64,000 bases of DNA from Nitrospirota bacterium (lineage in GTDB: Bacteria; Nitrospirota; Thermodesulfovibrionia; Thermodesulfovibrionales; JdFR-85): NCBI GenBank assembly GCA_015492645.1, contig WGER01000029.1:1-64000 (forward strand), written 5' to 3'. A program made the translations under genes and the position numbers. This document shows, in pieces, positions 24,868-34,496 of this stretch. Every line of letters begins with the position of its first letter. The stretch's first letter is position 1. The notes below the pieces were generated by a model, which was not told where the DNA came from, searched no databases, and saw nothing but the letters and a program-made list of their open reading frames with translations.

Positions 24868-26058
24868 ATGCCTGAATACAGTGATATGTTCAACTTCCGG
24901 AGAATAAAGAGGTTACCGCCCTATGTCTTCGCCATCGTAAACCAGTTGAAGTATGAGGCAAGGAGAAGGGGGGAGGACATCGTTGACCTGGGGATGGGCA
25001 ACCCTGATCTCCCTACCCCTGAGCATATAGTGGCAAAACTCTGTGAGGCTGCCAAAAACCCGAAAAATCACCGTTACTCAGCCTCAAGAGGGATAACCCA
25101 GTTGAGGATGGCCATCTGTGAGTGGTATAAGAGGAGGTTCGATGTGGAACTCGACCCTGAAACAGAGGCGGTGGTAACCATTGGTTCAAAGGAAGGCCTC
25201 AGCCACCTGGTCCTTGCTGTCATTGAGCCTGGAGATGTTGCCCTCACACCCACACCTGCTTATCCCATCCATCCGTATAGTGTTATAATCGCAGGTGGTG
25301 AGGTGAGACAGGTCCCGATCGGTCCAGATATAGACTTTCTGGAGGAACTCGAAAGGGCCTACAAAAACACCTGGCCAAGACCAAAACTGTTAATCATAAA
25401 CTACCCCCATAACCCCACCACAGAGGTTGTGGAAGACCTGGAGTTCTTCCGTCGGACTGTAGAGTTTGCAAAGGAAAACCGTCTTATGGTGATTCATGAC
25501 TTCGCCTATGCCGACCTCTGTTTTGATAACTATGTAGCCCCCAGCATCCTCCAGGTCCCAGGGGCGAAGGATGTGGCTGTGGAGTTCTTCTCCATGACAA
25601 AGAGTTATTCCATGGCAGGCTGGAGGGTCGGTTTCTGTGTGGGGAACAGGGAAATGGTAGGGGCCCTCACAAAGATCAAGAGTTACCTGGATTACGGAAT
25701 GTTTCAGCCAATCCAGATAGCAAGCATTGTGGCCTTAAGAGGTCCCCAGGACTGTGTTACAGAGATCAGAAAGACCTATGAGAACAGGAGGAATGTCCTG
25801 TGCAGGGGGCTGAACAGGATAGGCTGGAAGGTCACCCCACCAAAGGCAACGATGTTTGTCTGGGCCCGGATCCCTGAACCTTATGTGAAGATGGGCTCAC
25901 TGGAGTTTGCGAAGTTTCTTCTGAGAGAGGCAAAGGTGGCAGTCTCTCCTGGAATAGGATTTGGAGAGGGAGGAGACGAGTACGTAAGGTTTGCCCTTGT
26001 AGAAAATGAACACAGGATAAAGCAGGCGATACGCGGTATAAGGAGGCTATTCAGGTGA
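24868..26058 (+). CDS. alaC: Class I aminotransferase, AlaC-like alanine transaminase
   Basis: A 396-residue PLP-dependent aminotransferase. The PLP-lysine motif is [15 protein letters not shown], and [20 protein letters not shown] and the phosphate-binding Arg in the first motif are present. The overall pattern ([17 protein letters not shown] at the start, [11 protein letters not shown]) is that of the AlaC branch, which exchanges amino groups between glutamate and pyruvate. Pyruvate from the Por cluster would be the obvious substrate. The hom gene overlaps its stop, so an alternative role in aspartate-family biosynthesis is possible. The start codon is close to a TAATAT box, but the exact promoter is uncertain. 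Confidence 0.85.
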   Translation: MPEYSDMFNFRRIKRLPPYVFAIVNQLKYEARRRGEDIVDLGMGNPDLPTPEHIVAKLCEAAKNPKNHRYSASRGITQLRMAICEWYKRRFDVELDPETEAVVTIGSKEGLSHLVLAVIEPGDVALTPTPAYPIHPYSVIIAGGEVRQVPIGPDIDFLEELERAYKNTWPRPKLLIINYPHNPTTEVVEDLEFFRRTVEFAKENRLMVIHDFAYADLCFDNYVAPSILQVPGAKDVAVEFFSMTKSYSMAGWRVGFCVGNREMVGALTKIKSYLDYGMFQPIQIASIVALRGPQDCVTEIRKTYENRRNVLCRGLNRIGWKVTPPKATMFVWARIPEPYVKMGSLEFAKFLLREAKVAVSPGIGFGEGGDEYVRFALVENEHRIKQAIRGIRRLFR

Positions 26059-27347
26059 ACATAAATGTGGGGATCATCGGCTTTGGCACGGTGGGCACAG
26101 GTACTGTAAAGATACTCCTCCAGAACGGTCCTCTGATAAAGGAGAGGACAGGCCTGAATATAAACATCAAGAGGGTGGCTGACCTCGATATAACACGTGA
26201 CAGAGGCGTCTCTCTACCCTCAGAGGTCCTTACAACCAGGGCTGAGGATATACTGATGGATCCTGAGATCGATATTGTTGTGGAACTCATAGGGGGGATA
26301 CATCCAGCCAAGGAGTTCATAATGGAGGCCCTTGAAAGGGGGAAACATGTGGTTACAGCGAATAAGGCACTTCTGGCCACTGAAGGTGAAGATATCTTCA
26401 GGAAGGCAAAGCAGAGGGGGCTTCTGATCGGGTTTGAGGCATCCGTGGCAGGAGGAATCCCTATTATCAAGGTGTTGAGAGAGGCACTTGTCGCAAACAA
26501 CATCCTGTCAGTATACGGGATAATAAACGGGACATCCAATTACATACTCACCAAGATGTCCGAGGATTCCATGGACTTTCATGAGGCGCTCCAGAGGGCA
26601 CAGGAAAAGGGATATGCTGAGGCAGATCCCACCTTTGATATTGAGGGGATAGACTCGGCCCATAAATTGACCCTCCTCGCCTCACTCGCCTTCGGGATCC
26701 CCCTCGCCTACAATTCCATATATACTGAGGGCATCTCTCATCTGAAGGCAGAGGACATCACCTTTGCCGAGGAACTGGGTTACAAGATAAAACTGCTTGC
26801 CATAGCCAAGAAGGTGGACAGGGAGGTTGAATTGAGGGTACATCCCACCATGATCCCTCAGGGGTATCTGCTCTCCAAAGTGGATGGGGTACTTAATGCG
26901 GTATACGTGGTTGGTGATGCAGTTGGAGAGACCCTGTACTACGGTAGAGGTGCAGGGGCATTGCCTACAGGAAGCGCAGTCGTGGCCGACATAGTGGACA
27001 TAGCCTCTGTAATAGCAGGCAGATGTATGCCTCCGAGGTCACACATCCCCGAAACGACCGATCTCAGGATTAAGCCGCATGAAGAGGTAGAGTGCATGTA
27101 CTATTTCAGGTTCTCTGCGATTGACAAACCGGGGGTCCTGTCCAAGATCTCGGGGATACTGGGGGCACATGAGATCAGCATCGCCTCTGTGATCCAGAAG
27201 GGCAGAAGGGTGGGTAAGGCGGTGCCTCTGGTGCTACTTACCCACAGGGCAAGGGAAGCGGATGTCCAGAAGGCCCTGAGAGAGATAAACCAGTTAGATG
27301 TGGTAGAAGGTGAGACGGTCCTCATAAGGGTGGAATCAGAGGAGTAA
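26055..27347 (+). CDS. hom: Homoserine dehydrogenase
   Basis: A 430-residue monofunctional enzyme that reduces aspartate semialdehyde to homoserine for threonine and methionine. The Rossmann motif is [14 protein letters not shown], and the catalytic core has [12 protein letters not shown] and [22 protein letters not shown]-terminal ACT domain (about 350-425) with [18 protein letters not shown] indicates feedback regulation, probably by threonine. Translation starts at GTG overlapping the alaC stop, so the two are translationally coupled. A promoter for the following tusA gene lies right after its stop. Confidence 0.95.
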   Translation: MNINVGIIGFGTVGTGTVKILLQNGPLIKERTGLNINIKRVADLDITRDRGVSLPSEVLTTRAEDILMDPEIDIVVELIGGIHPAKEFIMEALERGKHVVTANKALLATEGEDIFRKAKQRGLLIGFEASVAGGIPIIKVLREALVANNILSVYGIINGTSNYILTKMSEDSMDFHEALQRAQEKGYAEADPTFDIEGIDSAHKLTLLASLAFGIPLAYNSIYTEGISHLKAEDITFAEELGYKIKLLAIAKKVDREVELRVHPTMIPQGYLLSKVDGVLNAVYVVGDAVGETLYYGRGAGALPTGSAVVADIVDIASVIAGRCMPPRSHIPETTDLRIKPHEEVECMYYFRFSAIDKPGVLSKISGILGAHEISIASVIQKGRRVGKAVPLVLLTHRAREADVQKALREINQLDVVEGETVLIRVESEE

Positions 27348-27352
27348 TCATC

Positions 27353-27361
27353 TGTTATAAT
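27353..27361 (+). promoter_or_regulatory. Extended -10 promoter of the tusA operon
   Basis: TGTTATAAT just after the hom stop. Expected start near 27368 leaves a leader of about 38 bases with GGAG before ATG 27406. Unlike several other promoters here, this one produces a normal leader. Confidence 0.5.
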
Positions 27362-27405
27362 AGATAGCAGGCATGATGGAATAATTTAATTTTTTTGGAG
27401 CGGTA

Positions 27406-27651
27406 ATGGAAGATCTCAGACCTGATAAAAAGATCGATATCAGGGGCCTTGTCTGTCCCTACACCTTTGTAAAGTCCAAACTCGCTATTGAGGATATGGA
27501 GGTGGGCGAGGTCTTAGAGATACTTCTCGACTATGAAGAGGCGGCAAGGAATGTACCAAAGTCCATGCAGGAGCACGGACATACAGTCCTGAAGGTCGAG
27601 AAGGTGAATGACAAGGACTGGATAATTGTCGTGAGAAAGGAGCACGACTGA
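27406..27651 (+). CDS. tusA: TusA/SirA-family sulfur carrier protein
   Basis: An 81-residue TusA-like protein. The active Cys17 lies in IRGLVCPYTFVKSK, where the usual CPxP is CPYT. These proteins carry persulfide sulfur for thio-modification of tRNA, cofactor synthesis or dissimilatory sulfur metabolism. It ends with an overlap onto the MoeB/ThiF gene (ATG at 27651), so a sulfur-activation pair is likely. Which pathway it feeds (molybdopterin, thiamine or other) is not shown. ThiL occurs later in the same run. Confidence 0.85.
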   Translation: MEDLRPDKKIDIRGLVCPYTFVKSKLAIEDMEVGEVLEILLDYEEAARNVPKSMQEHGHTVLKVEKVNDKDWIIVVRKEHD

Positions 27652-28457
27652 TGGAGTTCACAGACGAACAGATACACCGATACAGCCGTCACATAATCCT
27701 GCCCGAGGTGGGCGGAAAAGGACAGAAGAGGATTCTTCAGTCCCGTGTATTGATTGTAGGGGCTGGAGGTCTTGGCTGTCCTGTGGGTTACTACCTTGCG
27801 GCAGCAGGGGTGGGAACGATCGGTATAGTTGACAGTGATACCATAGAACTGAGCAATCTACAGCGTCAGATAGCACACAACACAGAGAGGCTCGGGATGC
27901 CGAAGGCAGATTCTGCAAAACTCACCTTTGAGGCCCTGAACCCAGATGTGACGGTCATACCTATAAAGGAGAGGCTCAATAAGGACAATATCCTGGATAT
28001 AATCAGGGACTATGATATAGTGGTGGATGGCAGTGACAACTTTCCCACACGTTATCTTGTAAATGACGCCTGTGTGTTGACAGGAAAGCCCCTTGTGAGT
28101 GGTGCAATCCTGAGGTTTGAGGGACAGGTGACCACCATTCTGCCAAGGGATGGTCACTGTTACAGGTGTCTTTTTGAGGAACCACCTCCTCCGGGCCTGG
28201 TGCCTTCCTGTCAGGAGGCAGGAGTACTTGGTGCACTGCCAGGAGTGATAGGGGCCCTGCAGGCGATGGAGGTCCTCAAGTTGATATTACAGAAGGGAGA
28301 ACCCCTTAAAAATCAACTCCTAATATACAATGCCCTCACAACCTCTTTCAGAAAGGTGAGGGTACCAAGACGGAGTGACTGTCCAGTGTGTGGCGACAGT
28401 CCCACCATAACAGAACTCCACGATTACGAGGCAGAATACTGCCAGATGAGGTTCTGA
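27651..28457 (+). CDS. moeB: MoeB/ThiF-family adenylyltransferase
   Basis: A 268-residue E1-like enzyme that adenylates the C-terminal Gly-Gly of a sulfur-carrier protein. The ATP site is GAGGLGCPVGYYLA, the arginine finger region is LSNLQRQIAHN, DGSDNFPTRYLVNDAC follows and PSCQEAGVLGALPG holds the Cys of the crossover loop. Two CxxC pairs (CYRC, CPVC) bind the structural zinc. MoeB (molybdopterin) and ThiF (thiamine) are hard to separate by sequence; the symbol is a best guess. It overlaps tusA and is followed by galU. Confidence 0.88.
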   Translation: MEFTDEQIHRYSRHIILPEVGGKGQKRILQSRVLIVGAGGLGCPVGYYLAAAGVGTIGIVDSDTIELSNLQRQIAHNTERLGMPKADSAKLTFEALNPDVTVIPIKERLNKDNILDIIRDYDIVVDGSDNFPTRYLVNDACVLTGKPLVSGAILRFEGQVTTILPRDGHCYRCLFEEPPPPGLVPSCQEAGVLGALPGVIGALQAMEVLKLILQKGEPLKNQLLIYNALTTSFRKVRVPRRSDCPVCGDSPTITELHDYEAEYCQMRF

Positions 28458-28461
28458 ACCT

Positions 28462-29343
28462 ATGGGAGTGAAGAAGGCGATACTGCCTGCAGCAGGTCTC
28501 GGTACAAGATTCCTTCCTGCCACCAAGGCATCTCCGAAGGAGATGCTCCCGATTGTGGACAAGCCAATGATACAGTATGCGGTAGAGGAGGCGGCCGCCT
28601 GTGGGATCAATGAGTTCATCATCATAACAGGCAGGCATAAAAGAACCATAGAAGACCACTTTGATACCGTTTATGAATTAGAGGAGAACCTCAAACAAAA
28701 GGGTAAGGACACGCTTCTTGAGGAGATTAACCGTCTGAGCCATCTCAACTTTGCATATATAAGACAGGGCCGACCCCTTGGGCTTGGTCATGCAATCCTG
28801 AGGGCATGGCCTTTTGTGAAGGATGAACCCTTTGCGGTCCTTCTGAGTGACGACATTATCGCCCCTGAAGACAGACTCCTTCAGGAGATGATCAACCTTT
28901 ACAATGAGATAGACTGCCCGGTGGTGGCCCTTGAGGAGGTCCCAACGGAAGAGATTCACCGTTATGGTGTGATTGCAGGAGAAAAGGAGGGGGAGAACGT
29001 CTTCAGGATTACCGACCTTGTGGAGAAACCAGAGCCTGCGGAGGCACCAAGTAACCTGGCAATTATAGGCAGGTACATCCTCACCCCTGATATCTTTAAG
29101 GTCCTTGAAAGGATGAAACCGGGGAAGGGAGGAGAGTATCAATTAACAGATGCCCTGAAGGATTTGCTTAGGAGGAGGTCCATTTACGGATATGTGTTTA
29201 GGGGGAAGAGATATGATGCAGGAGACAAGTTTGGTTTTCTTCAGGCCACAGTAGAACTGGCCTTAAGGAGTTCTGCTGTCTCTGAAAAATTCAGGTCCTA
29301 CCTTATCGAGATTTCTGAAAGGCTGAAGACGGAACATTCTTAA
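28462..29343 (+). CDS. galU: UTP-glucose-1-phosphate uridylyltransferase
   Basis: A 293-residue nucleotidyltransferase that makes UDP-glucose. The N-terminal signature AAGLGTRFLPATKASPKE contains the nucleotide-binding loop and catalytic Lys. DKPMIQYAVEEA and a later LVEKPEP are also as expected. Length is normal. It starts five bases after moeB. The product could enter surface polysaccharides or glycogen; no dedicated genes are close. Confidence 0.95.
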   Translation: MGVKKAILPAAGLGTRFLPATKASPKEMLPIVDKPMIQYAVEEAAACGINEFIIITGRHKRTIEDHFDTVYELEENLKQKGKDTLLEEINRLSHLNFAYIRQGRPLGLGHAILRAWPFVKDEPFAVLLSDDIIAPEDRLLQEMINLYNEIDCPVVALEEVPTEEIHRYGVIAGEKEGENVFRITDLVEKPEPAEAPSNLAIIGRYILTPDIFKVLERMKPGKGGEYQLTDALKDLLRRRSIYGYVFRGKRYDAGDKFGFLQATVELALRSSAVSEKFRSYLIEISERLKTEHS

Positions 29344-29349
29344 GGGTTA

Positions 29350-29709
29350 ATGTTAATAAGCAAGGATTTCCCTGTCAGATTTCAGGAAAGGCCCTATCCA
29401 CCTGTTGACATTATAGAGACGGATAGCAGTATAATTTTAGTGTGTGACCTGCCTGGTGTTGATCCAGAAGGTCTTATTCTCAAAATTTCAAGAACCCAGT
29501 TCTTCATCTGTGGAGTAAAGGGAGATACCCCCTCTGGAAGGAGATATATCTGTATGGAGAGGAGAAGGGGTGGGTTCTTTAGACTCCTGTCCTTACCCCT
29601 GCCGGTTGACCCTGAAGGTGCAGAGGCTGTATATTCAGAGGGGGTTTTAAGGATAAGAGTTCCAAAGGTGAAGGACAGGGTATATAAAATAAAGGTAGAA
29701 AGGGAGTAG
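29350..29709 (+). CDS. Small heat shock protein, Hsp20/alpha-crystallin family
   Basis: A 119-residue sHSP. The alpha-crystallin core includes [20 protein letters not shown], the [14 protein letters not shown] strand pair and the conserved [10 protein letters not shown]. The N- and C-terminal extensions are short, so oligomers may be small. It would hold unfolding proteins under stress. It sits six bases before lon, a sensible link between chaperone and protease. No CIRCE or sigma32-type promoter is evident. Confidence 0.85.
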   Translation: MLISKDFPVRFQERPYPPVDIIETDSSIILVCDLPGVDPEGLILKISRTQFFICGVKGDTPSGRRYICMERRRGGFFRLLSLPLPVDPEGAEAVYSEGVLRIRVPKVKDRVYKIKVERE

Positions 29710-29714
29710 GCCAG

Positions 29715-32096
29715 ATGGTTGAATATATCAAAGAAGAACAGCAGGTAGAGATACCAGCAACCCTGCCAGTGCTACCTGTACGGGATATAGTGATATTCCC
29801 CTACATGATAATTCCGCTATTTGTGGGCAGGGAGAAGTCTATAAATGCGATTGACAGGGCGATCAATACCAACAGACTCATACTCCTCCTCACACAGAAG
29901 GATATGGCAATTGAAGATCCCACACCCGACGATCTCTACAGGGTTGGCACTGTTGCCTTAGTGATGAGAATGTTAAAACTGCCTGACGGACGGGTGAAGA
30001 TACTCGTGCAGGGCATTTCAAAGGCTGAGGTTGTTGATCTGAAACTGAAAGACAACTACTATGAGGCAACCATCAAGAAGATAGAAGACAAGAAACCAGC
30101 AGAGTTGACCATTGAAGTGGAGGCCCTGATAAGGGCTGTAAAGGAACAACTTGACAGGGCTGTCTCTCTCGGGAAGACCATCCTTCCTGACATAATGGTG
30201 GTTATAGAAAACCTTGAGGACCCTGGCAGGCTGGCAGATCTCGTTGCATCCAATCTCGGGTTAAAGACAGAGGTGGCACAGCAGATCCTTGAGATACCTG
30301 ATGCGGTGCAGAGGCTGAGAAAGGTGAGCGAGATCCTTACGAGGGAGATCGAACTCCTGCAGGTTCAGCAGAAGATACAGTCAGAGGCGAGGGGTGAGAT
30401 AGACAAGACACAGAGGGAGTACTTCCTGAGGGAACAACTCAAGGCGATCCAGCGAGAACTGGGTGAGATAGACGAGAGGCTGGAGGAGATCAACGAGTTC
30501 AAGAAGAAGATACAAGAGGCGAAGATGCCAGAGCCTGTAAGGAAGGAGGCAGAGAAGCAACTGAAGAGACTGGAGAAGATGCATCCGGACAGTGCAGAGG
30601 CAGCCACTGTCAGGACCTATCTGGACTGGCTGGTAGAACTGCCCTGGAGTAAATCCACCAAAGACACCCTTGATATAAAGAAGGCAAAAAAGGTGCTGGA
30701 CGAAGATCACTATGACCTTGAGAAGGTGAAAGAGAGGATACTTGAGTACCTGAGTGTGAGAAAACTGAAGAAAAAGATGAAGGGACCAATCCTCTGTTTC
30801 ATCGGTCCTCCAGGTGTGGGCAAGACCTCTCTGGGCAGATCAATAGCAAGAAGTCTGGGCAGGAAGTTCGTGAGAATGTCACTGGGAGGTGTAAGAGATG
30901 AGGCCGAGATAAGGGGGCACAGGAGGACCTATGTTGGGGCCCTCCCAGGCAGGATTATCCAGGGGATCAAACAGGCAGGCACAAATAACCCAGTCTTTAT
31001 GCTCGATGAAATAGACAAGATCGGCATGGACTTCAGGGGTGATCCCTCTTCAGCCCTCTTAGAGGTCCTTGACCCGGAGCAGAACAATGCCTTTGTAGAC
31101 CACTACCTGGGTGTCCCCTTTGATCTGAGCAATGTGATGTTTATCACCACAGGCAATGTGGTTGACACCATCCCGGGTCCTCTGAGAGACAGGATGGAGA
31201 TCATATACCTGAGTGGATATACAGAGGAGGAGAAACTCGGTATAGCCAAGAACTATCTTCTGCCAAAGCAACTCGAGGCCCATGGGATAGATGAGAAGAC
31301 CCTGAAGGTGACCGATTCGGCCCTGAGGCTTATCATCAGCCAGTACACCCGTGAGGCAGGTGTAAGAAACCTCGAGAGAGAGATCGCGAACCTCTGCAGA
31401 AAGGTTGCCAGAAAAATTGCAGAGGGGAAGAAGAAAAAGAGTTTCGTAATAACAAGCCGCAACCTCCATAAATACCTGGGTGCACCCAAGTACCTCCCGG
31501 AAGAGGAGTTGAAGGAAGACGAGATCGGGGTGGCCACAGGGCTGGCATGGACCGAGACAGGTGGAGACATTATATACGTCGAGGCAACCACCATGAAGGG
31601 AAGAGGTAATCTGACCCTCACAGGTCAGTTGGGCGATGTAATGAAGGAGTCTGCACAGGCTGCTCTCAGTTACATAAGATCAAAGGCGAAGAAGTTGGGC
31701 ATAAAGGAAGATGCCTTTTCCAGGACAGACATACACATACATGTCCCGGCAGGTGCGATACCAAAGGATGGCCCCTCTGCTGGCATTACAATGGCTGTAG
31801 CCATAGCCTCGGCACTGACAGGCAGACCTGTGGACAAAAGGGTCGCCATGACGGGTGAGGTGACGCTTCAGGGGAGGGTGCTACCCGTGGGTGGACTGAA
31901 GGAAAAGATACTCGCTGCAAAGAGGATGGGTATCAGGAGGGTCATTATCCCCAAGCGGAATGAGAAAGACCTCGAGGACATACCCAGATATGTGAAGAAG
32001 GATATGGAGTTCATACTTGTAGAAAAGATGGATGAAGTACTGGCGATAGCGCTCAAGAAGAAGGCAAAAAAGGGTGGTACAACCAAAAGGTCATAG
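29715..32096 (+). CDS. lon: ATP-dependent protease Lon
   Basis: A 793-residue LonA protease. Residues of about 15-200 form the substrate-binding N domain. A coiled-coil spans about 200-330. The AAA+ module has Walker [12 protein letters not shown] near 360 and the DEIDK Walker B. The C-terminal protease domain carries the catalytic Ser in [10 protein letters not shown] and Lys in [12 protein letters not shown]. It degrades damaged and regulatory proteins. It begins six bases after the Hsp20 gene. Its last 23 bases overlap thiL. Confidence 0.97.
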   Translation: MVEYIKEEQQVEIPATLPVLPVRDIVIFPYMIIPLFVGREKSINAIDRAINTNRLILLLTQKDMAIEDPTPDDLYRVGTVALVMRMLKLPDGRVKILVQGISKAEVVDLKLKDNYYEATIKKIEDKKPAELTIEVEALIRAVKEQLDRAVSLGKTILPDIMVVIENLEDPGRLADLVASNLGLKTEVAQQILEIPDAVQRLRKVSEILTREIELLQVQQKIQSEARGEIDKTQREYFLREQLKAIQRELGEIDERLEEINEFKKKIQEAKMPEPVRKEAEKQLKRLEKMHPDSAEAATVRTYLDWLVELPWSKSTKDTLDIKKAKKVLDEDHYDLEKVKERILEYLSVRKLKKKMKGPILCFIGPPGVGKTSLGRSIARSLGRKFVRMSLGGVRDEAEIRGHRRTYVGALPGRIIQGIKQAGTNNPVFMLDEIDKIGMDFRGDPSSALLEVLDPEQNNAFVDHYLGVPFDLSNVMFITTGNVVDTIPGPLRDRMEIIYLSGYTEEEKLGIAKNYLLPKQLEAHGIDEKTLKVTDSALRLIISQYTREAGVRNLEREIANLCRKVARKIAEGKKKKSFVITSRNLHKYLGAPKYLPEEELKEDEIGVATGLAWTETGGDIIYVEATTMKGRGNLTLTGQLGDVMKESAQAALSYIRSKAKKLGIKEDAFSRTDIHIHVPAGAIPKDGPSAGITMAVAIASALTGRPVDKRVAMTGEVTLQGRVLPVGGLKEKILAAKRMGIRRVIIPKRNEKDLEDIPRYVKKDMEFILVEKMDEVLAIALKKKAKKGGTTKRS

Positions 32097-33087
32097 CCCC
32101 CTTAAGATAATCGGAGAACTCCAGTTAATCGAGGCTATAAGAAAGAGATTCAAACTGAGCGATGAGTCTGTACTTGTTGGCATCGGTGATGATGCCTCCT
32201 GCATAAAGGTCTCACAGGACAATCTCATTGTCACAACTGACACCATGACAGAGGGTGTGCACTTTTTAAGACATCTCTTTACCCCTTACCAGATTGGTTA
32301 TAAACTCACCACATCCTCTCTCAGCGATGTTTATGCAATGAATGGTATACCCCGCTGGGCTGTCCTCAGTCTCAGTTTACCTGAAGACTGGTCCTTTGGT
32401 GAGTTTGAAATGCTCCTGCAGGGGATTGAGGATGCAACCATGAATTACGGGATATCCCTTGTGGGTGGAGATCTTTCCGCATCAAAAAAGGCCCTAACCC
32501 TCAGCATGACCGTCCTCGGTACAGCAACGGATATTGTGAGGAGAGATACTGCAAAGGTTGGTGACAGACTCTACCTTACAGGCCCTGTCGGTGAGGCAGC
32601 ATTGGGGCTACAGGTCCTCAAGAGGATAAACAGATCTGTAGACATTGAAAGGGGAGAGAAGTTGCCAACCGAACTCCCCTGGGAATACATAGAACCTCTT
32701 CTGAGGAGGTTTCTCCTCCCTGATCTCATAAACCCTGCAGAGTTAGAAGTCCCCAAAAACGCCATGATAGACGTGAGTGATGGACTCTTTCTTGATCTCT
32801 ATAGACTCTGCAGGGAGAGCATAACCGGAGCCCGGATATACGAGGAAAGACTGCCTGTGACAGGACCTATGAAGAGGGCATCAGAGTACTTCGGGCTTTC
32901 CTTGGAGAAGGCGATATTCAGCGGTGGTGAGGATTACCAGTACCTGATCGCCTCTCCTGTGGAGATTACACTTGAGGGTCTTCATATGATCGGAGAGGTG
33001 GTGGAAGAGGAGATAACCATCGTGAGGAAAGATGGCAGTATAGAACCGATACAGCCAGAGGGATACCAGCACTTTGTGGATAATTGA
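32074..33087 (+). CDS. thiL: Thiamine-monophosphate kinase
   Basis: A 337-residue enzyme that phosphorylates thiamine monophosphate to the diphosphate cofactor, which Por and other enzymes need. The ATP/Mg motif GIGDDASCI, the [10 protein letters not shown] segment and [13 protein letters not shown] match ThiL. A GTG start at 32074 within lon is the best available, though the first ten residues are unusual. The C-terminus overlaps the DUF2062 gene by 14 bases. Confidence 0.92.
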   Translation: MVQPKGHSPLKIIGELQLIEAIRKRFKLSDESVLVGIGDDASCIKVSQDNLIVTTDTMTEGVHFLRHLFTPYQIGYKLTTSSLSDVYAMNGIPRWAVLSLSLPEDWSFGEFEMLLQGIEDATMNYGISLVGGDLSASKKALTLSMTVLGTATDIVRRDTAKVGDRLYLTGPVGEAALGLQVLKRINRSVDIERGEKLPTELPWEYIEPLLRRFLLPDLINPAELEVPKNAMIDVSDGLFLDLYRLCRESITGARIYEERLPVTGPMKRASEYFGLSLEKAIFSGGEDYQYLIASPVEITLEGLHMIGEVVEEEITIVRKDGSIEPIQPEGYQHFVDN

Positions 33088-33508
33088 GAAACTGAAGGTC
33101 ATCATTACAGTCAGGGAACGGCCAGAGAAGGTCTCCCTTTCATTCTCTATAGGTCTCTTTATAGGGCTTTCTCCCTTCCTCGGGATCCACACACTTCTTG
33201 CCATCCTTATAGCCCCTGTCCTGAGACTCAACATCTATGCAACACTTTCAGGTGTCTATGTCACAAACCCCTGGACACTTGTGCCGATCTATACCTTCTC
33301 CACCTGGGTAGGCACCCTGATAGTGGGGGGCAATTATCTAAAGGAGATAGAATTCAGAGGACTCAGCATATTGAGCCTGTGGAAGGCCTTGAAATCACTC
33401 CTTCTGCCATTCTTTGTTGGCAGTCTCCTGGTCGCCTCTGTCGCATCGGTCCTGAGTTACTTTCTCCTCCTCAGATTTCTGAAGACCTTAAAAGGAAAGA
33501 ATCCATAG
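33074..33508 (+). CDS. DUF2062 membrane protein
   Basis: A 144-residue protein with three hydrophobic stretches (about 24-48, 60-85 and 108-135). The segment SIGLFIGLSPFLGIHTLLAIL followed by VTNPWTLVPIYTFSTWVG is typical of DUF2062. The family is usually membrane-bound and often lies near polysaccharide or envelope genes; its function is unknown. It overlaps thiL and ends the operon. After it comes a 356-base stretch without a clear gene. Confidence 0.82.
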   Translation: MWIIEKLKVIITVRERPEKVSLSFSIGLFIGLSPFLGIHTLLAILIAPVLRLNIYATLSGVYVTNPWTLVPIYTFSTWVGTLIVGGNYLKEIEFRGLSILSLWKALKSLLLPFFVGSLLVASVASVLSYFLLLRFLKTLKGKNP

Positions 33509-33543
33509 AGTTTTGCCAGAACACCAAAGGACAATTCTGGGAT

Positions 33544-33686
33544 TTCAGCGATACCTTTAGTGCAGAGACCATTGTCACAGCCCCTGTGTTATAACTGAAG
33601 AAGTTACAACCTAATGTAATAAAATTCATCGCATAATTTGTGTCCGAACCAGCACTGCCGCCTGAGGAATCTGTCGCATAAATCCT
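33544..33686. repeat. Dispersed repeat, copy 1 (decayed coding fragment?)
   Basis: About 143 bases nearly identical to 44159-44298, apart from a few indels and substitutions. Read on the minus strand this copy stays open and gives a protein-like string containing AGSDTNYAMNFITLGCNFF; the second copy is frameshifted. I do not recognise the protein. It could be a fragment of a duplicated gene or a small inactive element. The whole 33509-33864 gap otherwise holds only a promoter-like region and a hairpin before cysC. Confidence 0.7.
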
Positions 33687-33784
33687 GTTCTGAAGCAGTC
33701 CCTGCAAAAGACGATTTCTTAACAGCAAATCTGGGTAACACGCATTTATGACTTTTGAGTCCTGCTTATGGTATTATTAAACGC

Positions 33785-33808
33785 TGGACAGAAAGTCGTA
33801 ACTGTCCA
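33785..33808 (+). promoter_or_regulatory. Leader hairpin before cysC
   Basis: TGGACAG and CTGTCCA form a perfect seven-base stem with a ten-base loop. TATTAT at 33772-33777 would place the transcript start right at its base. There is no T-run, so it is more likely a leader structure or operator than a terminator. Confidence 0.4.
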
Positions 33809-33864
33809 GAGCAGGTCGATACACAGGCAACAGGTAGAAAATGCAACCCTTGAGAGGAGGCCCT

Positions 33865-34494
33865 ATGGCTGAGAATAACCTGGTGTGGCATAAACCATAT
33901 GTGACAAGAAATGACAGAGAGGAGTTGAATGGGCACAGGAGTGTCTGTATATGGTTCACAGGGCTACCGAGTTCTGGAAAATCAACCATAGGGCATACCC
34001 TTGAAAAGAGGCTCCATAAACTCGGTTGCAGGACGATGGTATTCGATGGTGACAACATCCGCCATGGGCTATGTGCAGATCTCGGTTTCAGTCCTGAAGA
34101 CAGATCAGAGAATATAAGAAGGATATCTGAGGTGGCAAAACTATTCATAGAGGCAGGCGTGATCGTGATCACCGCCTTTGTCTCACCCTACAGGAAGGAC
34201 AGACAGAGGGTTAGGGAACTCCTTGGCGATGACCTGATTGAGGTCTACTGTCGCTGCCCGGTAGATGTCTGCAGACAGAGGGACAGGAAAGGCCATTATG
34301 ACAAGGCGATAAGGGGCGAAATAAAGGAGTTCACAGGTGTCTCCTCTCCCTATGAGGAGCCTGAGTCTCCGGACCTGATTCTGGATACAGACAAACTCGA
34401 TGTGGATGAGAGCGTCGAGATACTATTGAATCTTCTGGTAGAAAGGGGGGTGTTACCCCTCAGTACCCTGAAAGGCCCTCTAAACAGGAGATGA
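33865..34494 (+). CDS. cysC: Adenylyl-sulfate kinase
   Basis: About 209 residues. It phosphorylates adenylyl sulfate to PAPS. The P-loop GLPSSGKST lies at 33-41, with DGDNIRHGL and the conserved ENIRRISEVAKLF. ATG 33865 has GGAGG five bases upstream and is preferred over the ATG at 33841. No sulfurylase or PAPS reductase is near. A stand-alone kinase may serve sulfation or assimilation with partners elsewhere. It converges on comEC with only two bases between stops. Confidence 0.93.
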   Translation: MAENNLVWHKPYVTRNDREELNGHRSVCIWFTGLPSSGKSTIGHTLEKRLHKLGCRTMVFDGDNIRHGLCADLGFSPEDRSENIRRISEVAKLFIEAGVIVITAFVSPYRKDRQRVRELLGDDLIEVYCRCPVDVCRQRDRKGHYDKAIRGEIKEFTGVSSPYEEPESPDLILDTDKLDVDESVEILLNLLVERGVLPLSTLKGPLNRR

Positions 34495-34496
34495 TC

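Noticed and set aside
24841..24870. Leaderless promoter for alaC
   Set aside because: The TAATAT box is only three bases from the ATG, so the start of transcription would fall inside the gene; left out of the leaderless set.
33509..33864. tRNA or small RNA gene in the gap before cysC
   Set aside because: No cloverleaf or T-loop sequence was found in this or any other gap; only the 140-base repeat and a hairpin.
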